A DNA stretch of 64,000 nucleotides from Sphingobacterium lumbrici (GCF_006476045.1 NZ_SRZY01000011.1:186001-250000); one strand, 5' to 3'. Positions 25,462-34,221 are shown, counted from the first letter of the stretch. A program made the numbers and translations. Notes: a model not told the origin generated them from the letters alone.

Positions 25462-28221
25462 TTATCTTCTGCCCCCAAAGTGTCTCAGGTTATACGTAAA
25501 AGACAATAAGAAATACCTGTTTAGGGTATTCGACGTTACGTTGGAGATAGAAGTCGTGCTTACGTTACGATTTATGTTTTGCGCATTATTCAGTAAATCA
25601 AAACCCTTGATCGCTAGTTCACCATTCTGTTTTTTAAATAATTTGTAACCCAATGAAGCATTCCATATACTGGTAACTATCCCCTCGGAGCCTAAAATAC
25701 CACTGTTGTACAGGTACATTAGGTTTGATGCTACAACCCATTTTTTGAATAACTCGACAGTAGTGCTTCCATTCACCCGATGTACATATACATTATATGT
25801 GCCTCTTTCCGTCATCGGATTGTTGTTATACGTGGCATTGATGTTGTAATTTAAACGAAAGATATACAATTTACTGAAGTTTGTATTAAACCCGACCTCC
25901 TGACTAAACCCATATCTGGTGCTGTTAAGGAGCTCATCATTTATAATGGCGTAGTCATTGTTGTAGAATAAATTGGTATTGAGGTTAAGGTTAAGCTTGA
26001 GTTTCTTTATCGGCAGGCCATAACTGTTGCGTAGGCGGAATGTGTATGCACCGTCTATATTTTCGGGAGCGGTATACTGTCCGCCAGCCTCTAATATAAT
26101 ATCATCCTCCAGCCCTCCTCCCGGGAAAAGAACGATCATACTATCTGTCATTAACCTGGATTCTATGATTTTATTGTTGGTGTAATTCAATTCAACATTA
26201 GTCGTCAGGCTCCGCCCCGATTCTCTGTTTACATCCTTGTACTGTAAACGTAATCTATGGTTGTATTCCTGCTCCAAATTTGGATTACCATTTGTAATCC
26301 GCAGCTCGTTTTGATTGTTCACAAAATCCTGCAGCTGGTTGATGGATGGTGTATTGGTAGCGGTGTTATAGTTGAATTCCAGACTTTTGGCCTTTGTGAA
26401 ATTGTAAACCGCTGTGAATTCCGGTAAGAAGCTGCCAAAGTTTGCCTCTGTCTGCAAATTAATGGGAACAGTTCGTTCATTTATCCGTATTCCGTGTTGA
26501 TAATTAAGACCCGCCTGGATGCGTAGAGAATCCCTCCTATTATAAGAGTAGGATAATCCTGCGCTATGGTATTGGAAGTCGTTTCTGAATTCGTTCGACA
26601 GTCTGTCGCGTAATTCACCTAATTGGGCAGTTTCGGTTAAGAATTCGAATGTTTCCCTATCCGAGTAATTCGAGGTGTTTCTAAAATTGTAGTTTATCTG
26701 CAGACGGCTCCGCATAGAAATATTCTCGGTGTAAGATATCCTGTTATTGAATCCGGAACCGTATCCATTGGTGATGCTTTTATTGTTATTCGTGTCGATG
26801 CGACTTAATAGTGCATCCCGATAATATTCGGTGGTTGCAAGGTTCAATCCTGCTGCATCATTCGTATTGGCGTTTCCGTTTAGGTTCAACGAAATGGATC
26901 TTCCGTTTTTTTTGAACCGATGCATAAGGGTAAGATTAGCGCCTATCGAAAAATTGCTGTTTTCATTGTCACCCAAACGGTCAGACTGATTGATTAAGTC
27001 ATCTTTATTCCGTGTCGTAAGACTATAAGAGTCGTTGATACGATTTGATTTCGTGAAGGAGAGGGTAGGTGAAAAGTCAATTCTGTTTGTGGAATCAATT
27101 TCCCAGCGGATTCTGGAATTCGCTTTGTGTTCTGTATTTCTTTGATCTGAATATTGATTTTGCTCCCTGAATTGATTGGCCCTTGAGTCAGATAGGTATT
27201 CGGTGTTTGAGAATGTATTGGTTTCGGTTGCTATTGATTCGATTTTATAATCAGCACTGATCTCCAATTTCTTTTCCAGGTAGATATTGTTGAAGTTAAT
27301 CGCTGCAGCATAGGTATCTGATAGCCCTCTTTCGGTGTTGTTATTCCCTCGGCGTCCGCCTCCGCGGCCTTGTTCGGAAAAGTTGGTCTCATTGATGTTG
27401 TTAGCCATCACATTTATGGCAATTTTATTATCACCATTAAAGCTGTTCAGGTTCGTTGAAATGCCAAATTTATTACCATCGCCTTTCCCTCCATTTGCTT
27501 TTCCAAAGTATCCGTGACGTCGATCGGGTTTAGTGACAATGTTGATGACTTTATTTCTGCTTCCATCGTCAAAACCGGAAAATCGTGCCTGTTCTGATTT
27601 TTCGTCTATTATTTGAATCTTTGAAATGATTTCTGCAGGAAGGGTTTTTAACGCTATCCGGGGATCCGTAGAAAAGAATTCTTTTCCGTCTACTATTATT
27701 TTTGTCACTTGTTCTCCATGTGCGGTGACATTACCCTCTTCATCCATCTGTACCCCCGGGATTTGGGCTACCAGTTCATCTGCATCTGCAAATTCGCGTG
27801 TGGCATAGTTTCTCGCATCGAATTCCATGGTGTCTCCCTTGAGTACTACAGCCTGTGGAACAGTTATCTCTACTTCTTCTATTTCAATCTCTGCCGGTTC
27901 TAATCGAAACCATAAATATTGAGGTTTTGCTTCGACTATCGCTGTTCTTCTCTCGGTTTTAAAGCCTATAAAATTGGTCTCTACAAGATAATTTCCCTTT
28001 TTTACATTTGCAATCGTAAAAATACCACTTTTATTTGTGGTAGCAAAAATCGTAGACGAATCCTGTGTATTGATGACTCGGATCGTTACGCCTTCAAGTG
28101 GTACAGATGTTGTTTTGTCGATAATATTGCCAGAAATATTTTGCTGTGCCGAAGCAGTTACATTGCAAAATAACAACAGCACAAAAATCAACCTTTTTAC
28201 ATTTAGTTTAACTGTATTCAC
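25462..28221 (-). CDS. Outer-membrane beta-barrel protein with carboxypeptidase-regulatory and plug domains
   Basis: The 919-residue protein has a signal peptide (ending ASAQ, about residue 25), a CarboxypepD_reg-like domain (about 27-110), a TonB-plug-like domain (about 120-225; DADELVAQIPGVQMDEEGNVT, then IIVDGKEFFS), and a long barrel of the outer-membrane beta-barrel family. It contains a Gly/Arg/Asn-rich loop (GRGGGRRGNNN). No SusD-like partner is adjacent, so it is not a standard glycan-utilisation pair. The substrate is unknown. It faces the two-component genes convergently. Confidence 0.88.
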   Translation of the reverse strand: MNTVKLNVKRLIFVLLLFCNVTASAQQNISGNIIDKTTSVPLEGVTIRVINTQDSSTIFATTNKSGIFTIANVKKGNYLVETNFIGFKTERRTAIVEAKPQYLWFRLEPAEIEIEEVEITVPQAVVLKGDTMEFDARNYATREFADADELVAQIPGVQMDEEGNVTAHGEQVTKIIVDGKEFFSTDPRIALKTLPAEIISKIQIIDEKSEQARFSGFDDGSRNKVINIVTKPDRRHGYFGKANGGKGDGNKFGISTNLNSFNGDNKIAINVMANNINETNFSEQGRGGGRRGNNNTERGLSDTYAAAINFNNIYLEKKLEISADYKIESIATETNTFSNTEYLSDSRANQFREQNQYSDQRNTEHKANSRIRWEIDSTNRIDFSPTLSFTKSNRINDSYSLTTRNKDDLINQSDRLGDNENSNFSIGANLTLMHRFKKNGRSISLNLNGNANTNDAAGLNLATTEYYRDALLSRIDTNNNKSITNGYGSGFNNRISYTENISMRSRLQINYNFRNTSNYSDRETFEFLTETAQLGELRDRLSNEFRNDFQYHSAGLSYSYNRRDSLRIQAGLNYQHGIRINERTVPINLQTEANFGSFLPEFTAVYNFTKAKSLEFNYNTATNTPSINQLQDFVNNQNELRITNGNPNLEQEYNHRLRLQYKDVNRESGRSLTTNVELNYTNNKIIESRLMTDSMIVLFPGGGLEDDIILEAGGQYTAPENIDGAYTFRLRNSYGLPIKKLKLNLNLNTNLFYNNDYAIINDELLNSTRYGFSQEVGFNTNFSKLYIFRLNYNINATYNNNPMTERGTYNVYVHRVNGSTTVELFKKWVVASNLMYLYNSGILGSEGIVTSIWNASLGYKLFKKQNGELAIKGFDLLNNAQNINRNVSTTSISNVTSNTLNRYFLLSFTYNLRHFGGRR

Positions 28222-28353
28222 AGGTTAGTAATTTGTGAATGTAATTATAGCTAAATCTTTGTTAGTTAGTCTCATTATCATGAAAATGATACAATTCTCC
28301 ACTTTAATACCTATCGATAATACCTCATCGTTGGATTGGATCGATAGTTTTTG

Positions 28354-28384
28354 TTGTGAAAAAACGGTAAGTTATCTAAGTTTG
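28354..28384 (+). promoter_or_regulatory. Promoter of the TetR gene (TTG-N20-TAAGTTTG)
   Basis: TTG at 28354-28356 and TAAGTTTG at 28377-28384 are separated by 20 nt. The stretch TTATCTAAGTTTG is shared with three promoters at 46.5-49.3 kb. The TetR ATG is 23 nt downstream. Confidence 0.65.
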
Positions 28385-28407
28385 TAAGAATAAGCGTATT
28401 TTGTAAA

Positions 28408-28950
28408 ATGAAGGAATCGATGTTGAGTCGTAAAGAAAAGATTATGGTGAAGGCGTTAGGTCTATTTGCAGAGAAGGGTTATGTAGACACGTCGACAAAA
28501 GAGATTTCTGCGGCGGCCGGTGTTTCTGAAGCACTAATCTTTAAGCATTTCGGTAATAAAGATGCGCTTTTGGCTCACTTAATAAAATCGGGGTATCGAC
28601 GCGTATTGCAATACCACAAAGGTATGATGACGTATAAAAGTGCAAAAGATTTTCTGAAAAATATGATTTTTTTGCCGAGTAAATTGGTTGCCGAAGAACC
28701 ACTATTTTGGAAACTGCAGGAACGATTATCGCACATTCCATTCTCTAAGCAGCAGCACGATCAGTTTATGAAGCCTGTCCAACCGATTATTCACCGTGCT
28801 TTTGTGGAATTGGGGTACGAAAATCCAGCATTGGAAACCCAATATTTATTGTTGATTATTGATATGCTTTGGAAGAAAGAAGCCTGTGGAGAAATCGATA
28901 ATTCTTTAGTTATTGCCAAATTATTGGAAAAAAAATATAATCTCCTTTAA
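28408..28950 (+). CDS. TetR/AcrR family transcriptional regulator
   Basis: A 180-residue regulator with a TetR helix-turn-helix (residues about 5-50: KALGLFAEKGYVDTSTKEI, then AGVSEALIFKHFGNKDALL) and a helical ligand-binding domain with no recognised ligand signature. It lies between the outer-membrane barrel gene (divergent) and the GH3 gene (downstream, 99 nt), either of which could be a target. Confidence 0.93.
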   Translation: MKESMLSRKEKIMVKALGLFAEKGYVDTSTKEISAAAGVSEALIFKHFGNKDALLAHLIKSGYRRVLQYHKGMMTYKSAKDFLKNMIFLPSKLVAEEPLFWKLQERLSHIPFSKQQHDQFMKPVQPIIHRAFVELGYENPALETQYLLLIIDMLWKKEACGEIDNSLVIAKLLEKKYNLL

Positions 28951-29049
28951 TGGTTTTACGTTTTTGTGCGTTGTGTATAAAAAATGGCGCACAAAAATTT
29001 ATAAAATGCAATTATAATGTGTTTCTTCGTCTCATAAACTATTGACTAT

Positions 29050-30753
29050 ATGTTTAAAATAATTTTAACACACGTATTTACGTTGCTGTTTCTCATGAAC
29101 GTCAATGCGCAGAAGAAGCCTGATTTTGTTCCGTTTATTAATCAACACCACCAATGGGTAGATTCCGTTTTTAATACATTGTCTCCGAAAGAACGGATTG
29201 CGCAACTGTTTTTAGTGAGGGCACATACTAATCTGGGACAGAAATATATTGATTCTGTGGCACAGGTAATCCAAAAAGAGCAGCTGGGAGGGCTAGTTGT
29301 GTTCCAAGGTGGACCGGTACGTCACGCTAACATGTATAACACCTATCAAAAGCTTGCGAAGGTTCCTTTGTTGATTACATTTGATGGTGAATGGGGGGTA
29401 GGAATGCGTTTACCGGATTCCACACTTTCGTTTCCGTATCAGATGACATTGGGCGCTATGCAGCATGATAATCTTTTATATGAAATGGGACGTGAGGTGG
29501 CCAAAGACTTTTTACGAATCGGAATGCATTTTAATTTTGCGCCTGTAGTGGATATCAATAATAATCCCAACAATCCGGTCATTGGTTTCCGTTCCTTCGG
29601 TGACAACAAGCACAACGTAGCGCGTAAAGCGAAAGCATATATGGACGGTATGGTCGATGGGGGTATTATTGCGTCGATTAAACACTTTCCGGGGCATGGC
29701 GATACCGATGTCGATTCGCACTATGACCTTCCCCAATTGAATTTTTCGAAAACACGTTTGGATACCTTAGAAATGTTCCCGTTCCGCGAATTGATACAGA
29801 GTGGAGCTCCGGCTGTTATGGTTGCGCACATGCATATTCCTGCTATGGATGCGACACCCAATATCCCTTCCTCCATTTCTAAAAAAGTTGTTACCGGTGT
29901 TCTTCGTAACGAACTGGGCTTTAACGGCCTTACGGTTACAGATGCTATGGATATGAAAGGAGTCAAGAAATTCTTTCCGAATGGTGAAGCGGATGTAATG
30001 GCGATCGAAGCAGGGCATGATCTGTTGGAAATATCTGAAAATAGCGCACGGGCTATCGACTTAGTAGAACAAGCAATCAAAAGCGGACGCATCAGACAGT
30101 CTGATATTGATGCGAGAGTCAAAAAAGTCTTGGCTTCAAAATATTGGCTGGGATTGAATAATTACCGGCCTGTAAATACAAACGGTCTGGTAAGTGATTT
30201 GAACAGAGCTTCTACCCAATCGCTTATTCAGCGTATGGCCGATGCTTCCGTTACGTTATTGAAGTCTAATAAACGCATTCAGTCGTTTGATACTAAAAAA
30301 AGTACTGCGGTAGTGAGTGTTGGAATTAAGTCTGCGCAAGAATTTGAGAAGGGACTGGGCTTTCAACTTTCCGATGTGACCAATTACTATATTACAGGGG
30401 AAGAATCTGATGAGCAACTCAAGCGATTGATTAAAGATATAAGGCGGCATACACAAATTGTAGTAGCGATTCATGATGATCGTTTACGGCCTAGAAATGA
30501 ACTGCCTATCACCGAACCGATAAAGAAATTTGTCGATAGAATAGCAGGTAGACGTACGATTACCGTTATGTTTACCAATCCTTATGCGCTAAACGCTGTA
30601 AAGATAGATAGAAGCAGTGCAATTTTGCTTGCCTACCAAAATGAAGGTTTTATGCAGCGAGCAGCATTGAAAGTCATTTTGCAACAGTTAAAACCTAGCG
30701 GTAAGTTGCCTGTGACTGTCAATAAAGCATTTTCGTACGGAAAGGGCTTATAA
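29050..30753 (+). CDS. Glycoside hydrolase family 3, NagZ-like beta-N-acetylhexosaminidase
   Basis: The 567-residue protein has a signal peptide (to about A20), a GH3 TIM barrel with KHFPGHGDTD (211-220), the Asp-His general acid/base dyad D222/H224, and the nucleophile D298 in TVTDAMDM, followed by a GH3 C-terminal domain ending in LPVTVNKAFSYG. These are the marks of NagZ-type enzymes that remove GlcNAc from peptidoglycan fragments. Many Bacteroidota homologues continue into a serine-hydrolase (beta-lactamase fold) domain; this one stops cleanly before it. It is likely periplasmic. Confidence 0.92.
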   Translation: MFKIILTHVFTLLFLMNVNAQKKPDFVPFINQHHQWVDSVFNTLSPKERIAQLFLVRAHTNLGQKYIDSVAQVIQKEQLGGLVVFQGGPVRHANMYNTYQKLAKVPLLITFDGEWGVGMRLPDSTLSFPYQMTLGAMQHDNLLYEMGREVAKDFLRIGMHFNFAPVVDINNNPNNPVIGFRSFGDNKHNVARKAKAYMDGMVDGGIIASIKHFPGHGDTDVDSHYDLPQLNFSKTRLDTLEMFPFRELIQSGAPAVMVAHMHIPAMDATPNIPSSISKKVVTGVLRNELGFNGLTVTDAMDMKGVKKFFPNGEADVMAIEAGHDLLEISENSARAIDLVEQAIKSGRIRQSDIDARVKKVLASKYWLGLNNYRPVNTNGLVSDLNRASTQSLIQRMADASVTLLKSNKRIQSFDTKKSTAVVSVGIKSAQEFEKGLGFQLSDVTNYYITGEESDEQLKRLIKDIRRHTQIVVAIHDDRLRPRNELPITEPIKKFVDRIAGRRTITVMFTNPYALNAVKIDRSSAILLAYQNEGFMQRAALKVILQQLKPSGKLPVTVNKAFSYGKGL

Positions 30754-30783
30754 AAGAATGTGTGTGTATATTGGATCAAAGGG

Positions 30784-30808
30784 TTGGCTCGTGGAGCTGA
30801 CTTTTTTT
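30784..30808 (+). terminator. Terminator of the GH3 gene
   Basis: TTGGCTC (30784-30790) pairs with GAGCTGA (30794-30800), including two wobble pairs, around a 3-nt loop and is followed by a run of seven T at 30802-30808. Confidence 0.7.
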
Positions 30809-30928
30809 GTGTGATGTTTCCCGATGGGGTCATCGAGAACCTCCGCATCAGTTTTCTATGATAGCAGATACCACTGCTAAATTATAAAGGTTTTTTCAAG
30901 AACAATTATTTGTTTGGTTTATTCTCAT

Positions 30929-30936
30929 TAGTTTTG
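30929..30936 (+). promoter_or_regulatory. Candidate -7 element of the serine dehydratase gene
   Basis: TAGTTTTG matches TAnnTTTG and lies 18 nt before the sdaA ATG. A TTTG occurs about 16 nt upstream, closer than the usual spacing. Confidence 0.5.
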
Positions 30937-30954
30937 TGAAACTTAAAAACGAGA

Positions 30955-32382
30955 ATGGCTAAAGAACAAATTTCCATATTTGACATGTTCAAAATCGGTA
31001 TCGGACCTTCCAGTTCACACACGTTAGGACCTTGGCGGGCGGCACAGCGATTTATAAAGGTTTTGAAAGACAAAAACATGTTAGAGAATGTAGAGCAAGT
31101 GAATGTCTTGCTTTACGGATCCTTGGCGAAAACAGGTGTGGGTCACGGAACAGATATTGCGGTGCTACTTGGTCTTAGTGGAGATGATCCGGTTACATTT
31201 GAGGTGTCTCAGGTGATGCCTAAAATCGAGCAGATCAGGTCCAGCAAGACACTGTTATTAGCAGGGGAGCACCAAATTGACTTTTCCTATGTCGATCATC
31301 TCTTGTTTCTATATCATGAAAGTCTGCCATTTCATCCTAATGCACTGACCTTTCAGGCATTTTTGAAAGATGGTAAAGCGATTTCCGAAACCTATTATTC
31401 CATAGGCGGGGGCTTCGTTATCCAAGAAAATGACTCTCAGAGCGTGTTATCGGAGATAGATTTACCTTTTCCGGTAGATACGGCACAAGAGCTCATGGTG
31501 TGGTGCATGAAGACCGGATTGAAAATATCGGAGCTCGTTCTCGAAAACGAATTAGCATGGAGACCCGAGGAAGATACACGGGCAGGTGTTTTGCAGATTT
31601 TTAATACGATAAAAGAGTGTATTTATAAAGGATGTCATAGTTCGGGGATCCTCCCGGGCGGCTTGAACGTGGAACGTCGGGCGGCTAAACTGAGTAAGCG
31701 GATTACAAAAGACAGACCTTACGACAGCTATGATACCTGGATGAAAGCCATCCGTGAAGGAGGCAAGGATTTTGGTTATATATTGGATTGCGTTAGTTGT
31801 TTTGCTCTGGCGGTGAATGAAGAGAATGCGTCTTTTGGAAGGGTAGTTACTGCGCCTACTAATGGGGCTGCCGGTGTAATCCCTGCTGTCTTACAATATT
31901 ATATTACATTTTATGATGCGTATGACGAGAATAAAATTATACAATTCATTGCAACAGCTTCAGAGATAGGCTCTATTTTCAAGAAGGGCGCTACGATTTC
32001 TGCAGCGATGGGAGGCTGTCAAGCCGAGATCGGAGTTTCTTCGGCCATGGCAGCAGGTGCGCTGACAGAATGTTTGGGTGGTTCACAACGGCAAGTGCTG
32101 ATGGCGGCGGAGATCGCAATGGAACACCACCTGGGTTTAACCTGTGACCCTATTGGTGGTTTAGTACAGATACCTTGCATTGAGCGTAACACGATGGGGG
32201 CCATAAAAGCGATTACAGCGGCTCAGTTGGCGTTGCAGTCCAATCCTGATAAGGCAAAGGTAAGTTTAGATGCAGTCGTAAGCACCATGTGGGATACGGC
32301 GCAAGATATGAATGTAAAGTACAAAGAAACGGCTGATGGTGGATTGGCTATTAAGGTTCCGTTGAGTTTGCCGGAATGTTAG
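30955..32382 (+). CDS. sdaA: L-serine ammonia-lyase (fused alpha/beta type)
   Basis: A 475-residue single-chain iron-sulphur serine dehydratase. The N-terminal beta domain has [21 protein letters not shown] (about 9-29) and the C-terminal alpha domain has [30 protein letters not shown] and [21 protein letters not shown], which carry the [4Fe-4S] cysteines. It deaminates L-serine to pyruvate and ammonia. The MBL hydrolase gene follows 21 nt downstream, so they may be co-transcribed. Confidence 0.95.
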   Translation: MAKEQISIFDMFKIGIGPSSSHTLGPWRAAQRFIKVLKDKNMLENVEQVNVLLYGSLAKTGVGHGTDIAVLLGLSGDDPVTFEVSQVMPKIEQIRSSKTLLLAGEHQIDFSYVDHLLFLYHESLPFHPNALTFQAFLKDGKAISETYYSIGGGFVIQENDSQSVLSEIDLPFPVDTAQELMVWCMKTGLKISELVLENELAWRPEEDTRAGVLQIFNTIKECIYKGCHSSGILPGGLNVERRAAKLSKRITKDRPYDSYDTWMKAIREGGKDFGYILDCVSCFALAVNEENASFGRVVTAPTNGAAGVIPAVLQYYITFYDAYDENKIIQFIATASEIGSIFKKGATISAAMGGCQAEIGVSSAMAAGALTECLGGSQRQVLMAAEIAMEHHLGLTCDPIGGLVQIPCIERNTMGAIKAITAAQLALQSNPDKAKVSLDAVVSTMWDTAQDMNVKYKETADGGLAIKVPLSLPEC

Positions 32383-32403
32383 TGGGGTAAATAATATACA
32401 TAT

Positions 32404-33192
32404 ATGAAATATTGTGCAATCGCTTCCGGAAGTAATGGAAATTGTTATTATGTGGCAAAGGGAGAAGATGCGGTATTGATTGATGTAGGGATTAATACCA
32501 AACATATCGAATTGCGAATGGGTAATTTGGGAATAGATCCCTCACGGATCAAAGCTATTTTTATTACACATGAGCATTCCGATCACATACGGGGGCTGTC
32601 CGTTTTTTGCAAGCGCTATCAGATTCCGGTATACTGGACTGCGGGTACTTGTGATGGTTCCCGGCTTCATCTGCCGGCTCATCTCGTGCGTATTATCGCT
32701 GCTAATGCACGAATTAACATTGGTGAAATCTCCGTGCTGGGAATCCCAAAGTTTCACGATGCAAAAGAACCCTGTAGCTTCGTCGTAACGGATGGATCGA
32801 CGAATGTAAGTATTATGACGGATTTAGGTCGAGGCTGTGATAATGTAAAGCACGTTATTCAACATTCCGATGTGTTATTATTAGAGAGTAACTACGACGA
32901 AGATATGCTGGAGGGAGGACGTTATTCTTATTATCTTAAAAATCGCATCCGTAGCGGATGGGGCCATATTTCAAATAAAGCTTCGTTGGAACTGTTTTTA
33001 CAGCATCGATCGTCTCGGTTAAAACATCTTATTTTAGGACACCTTTCAGAACAGAATAACACCGTAGAACTTGTGGAGCAAACTTTTCTGCCACATTGTG
33101 AAGGCATCAGGCTCTCCGTTGCCACGCGCTATCAGGAAACGGATATGTTTTATTTGGAAGACATCTTACAACTTCGGCAGATTGGTGCGTAG
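32404..33192 (+). CDS. MBL-fold metallo-hydrolase, YycJ/WalJ type
   Basis: A 262-residue metallo-beta-lactamase-fold protein with the metal-binding THEHSDH (H56, H58, D60, H61) and the YycJ-like start YCAIASGSNGNCYYV. Homologues are exonuclease-like enzymes linked to DNA replication/repair and, in Firmicutes, to the WalRK locus. No WalRK genes are present here. The 1-kb gene-poor island begins immediately after it. Confidence 0.9.
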   Translation: MKYCAIASGSNGNCYYVAKGEDAVLIDVGINTKHIELRMGNLGIDPSRIKAIFITHEHSDHIRGLSVFCKRYQIPVYWTAGTCDGSRLHLPAHLVRIIAANARINIGEISVLGIPKFHDAKEPCSFVVTDGSTNVSIMTDLGRGCDNVKHVIQHSDVLLLESNYDEDMLEGGRYSYYLKNRIRSGWGHISNKASLELFLQHRSSRLKHLILGHLSEQNNTVELVEQTFLPHCEGIRLSVATRYQETDMFYLEDILQLRQIGA

Positions 33193-33223
33193 GGGAGCAA
33201 AAAGTACAACATCCTCGTCATTT

Positions 33224-33270
33224 CCTGCCTGCGGTAGGCAGGCGATGAGGAATGAGGAATGAGGAAAAGC
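33224..33270. repeat. Palindrome with 7-bp tandem repeat (REP-like)
   Basis: CCTGCCT (33224-33230) and AGGCAGG (33236-33242) form a perfect 7-bp stem with a 5-nt loop, and imperfect pairing continues outward on both sides for about eight more positions. It is followed by three heptamers, GATGAGG-AATGAGG-AATGAGG (33244-33264), and by a small AGCC/GGCT hairpin near 33270. I found no second copy in the window. Confidence 0.7.
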
Positions 33271-33480
33271 CCGAAGGCTGCCTCTGCTTCAACCCTTGCC
33301 TGCACACAGTTCGATTAATTTGTAAAAAAACTTTTACGCAGATACGAATAGATATTACCTAATTATCCCTTTTCAAATCTTCTAGCGTGAGATCGCCGAT
33401 TAGTTTGCCCGGATTGAAAAAGGAAACATAGTTATCAAAAAGTTTTATCTGAAGGTCTATTGGACTTAGCAAACCATGTA

Positions 33481-33810
33481 AAATTGCCATTTCCCCGTAC
33501 AGGTTTGTCAACCCGTTGTACAAAAAGTTGACAGATCTGTACAGGTTTGTGATAAATCTGTACAGAACTTTTAAAACTTTGTACAGGAAGTTTGAGAGTT
33601 TGTACAAGATGTTCAACTCTTCGTACAGAAGTTTCTACTTTTTGTACAAAGACAGTGATATTTTGTACAGCATGTTCAACATGCTGTACAAGTTGCTAAA
33701 CATACTGTACAGGTTGCTGAATATTTTGTACACAATGTTGTTAGAGTTGTACGAGTTTCTGAACATTCTGTACGGCGAACTCAACAACTTGTACAGGGAA
33801 ATGGCGATTT
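33481..33810. repeat. GTAC array: 15 sites at exact 21-bp spacing, bounded by inverted repeats
   Basis: GTAC occurs at 33497, 33518, 33539, 33560, 33581, 33602, 33623, 33644, 33665, 33686, 33707, 33728, 33749, 33770 and 33791, every 21 bp without one slip. The sequence between sites is diverged, but many units carry a second dyad, GTTnAAC, halfway (as at 33674-33680). The ends are inverted repeats: 33481-33501 matches the complement of 33790-33810 at 19 of 21 positions. Both strands read as heptads beginning Leu-Tyr (plus strand 33516-33815; minus strand 33877-33359 with one TAG at 33637-33635). There is no convincing ATG start on the plus strand. It could be a heptad-repeat peptide gene, or a DNA element whose sites fall on one face of the helix every two turns. 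Confidence 0.95.
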
Positions 33811-33970
33811 GTTGAGGGTGTAAAAAAGATTGTGGGAGGGCTGAAAAAACAGAATCCCTATCATTTAGTCGCAACATCCGCTATATTATTAATTAACGTG
33901 AGTTCGATATAAAACCTACTCATCATGCTATAAACATTAAAATCCTACGGATTTTTTTATACTATCATAA

Positions 33971-34145
33971 GGATCAGATATATTTGAGGGAAAACTAAGG
34001 TTCTCCGAATGGGCAAAAATAGCTAAATGTATCATCCGATACGGCGTTAAGAGATATAAAAGACTTGATGGAAAAAGGTATATCGAGACAAGGGGAACAA
34101 GGAGGTTGTAGTACAAATTATGAGTTGGCAGAACTATCAATCTAA
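33971..34145 (+). pseudogene. Fic-family protein, C-terminal remnant (frameshifted)
   Basis: From 33971 the frame reads GSDIFEGKLRFSEWAKIAKC. After one extra nucleotide near 34031 it continues SSDTALRDIKDLMEKGISRQ and ends STNYELAELSI at the TAA at 34143-34145. This is the winged-helix C-terminus of Fic/DUF4172-type AMP-transferase proteins (pattern FEGKL..S.WAKIAKCS.DTALRDI.DL...G, then GG.ST.YEL). The catalytic Fic core with HPFxxGNG is absent upstream; a stop precedes the fragment. It is therefore a decayed gene whose 5' part has been lost, probably by insertion or deletion in the island. Confidence 0.8.
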
Positions 34146-34169
34146 GGAAAATAGAGGAGGTAAAAAAGT

Positions 34170-34221
34170 AATCTAAAGAACAAGCAGCCATTCGAAGGAA
34201 TGGCTGCTTGTTCTTTAGATT
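34170..34221. terminator. Long bidirectional terminator
   Basis: A 23-bp perfect inverted repeat occupies 34170-34192 and 34199-34221 (tip GCAGCCATT/AATGGCTGC, 6-nt loop). It has T tracts on both outer sides, lies 2 nt beyond the stop of the minus-strand lipoprotein gene, and also follows the Fic remnant. Confidence 0.9.

Noticed and set aside
33497..33794. CRISPR array
   Set aside because: The period is only 21 bp with four or five conserved bases per unit, there is no repeat/spacer division, and no cas genes are present.
33516..33815. Plus-strand heptad ORF as a confident CDS
   Set aside because: It has only a TTG start. The palindromic units make both strands look open, so coding potential cannot be assigned from the open frame alone. 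It is described as a repeat instead.
33937..34191. Minus-strand ORF of 84 codons
   Set aside because: It is the shadow of the Fic remnant and the terminator palindrome; the plus strand carries the recognisable protein similarity.
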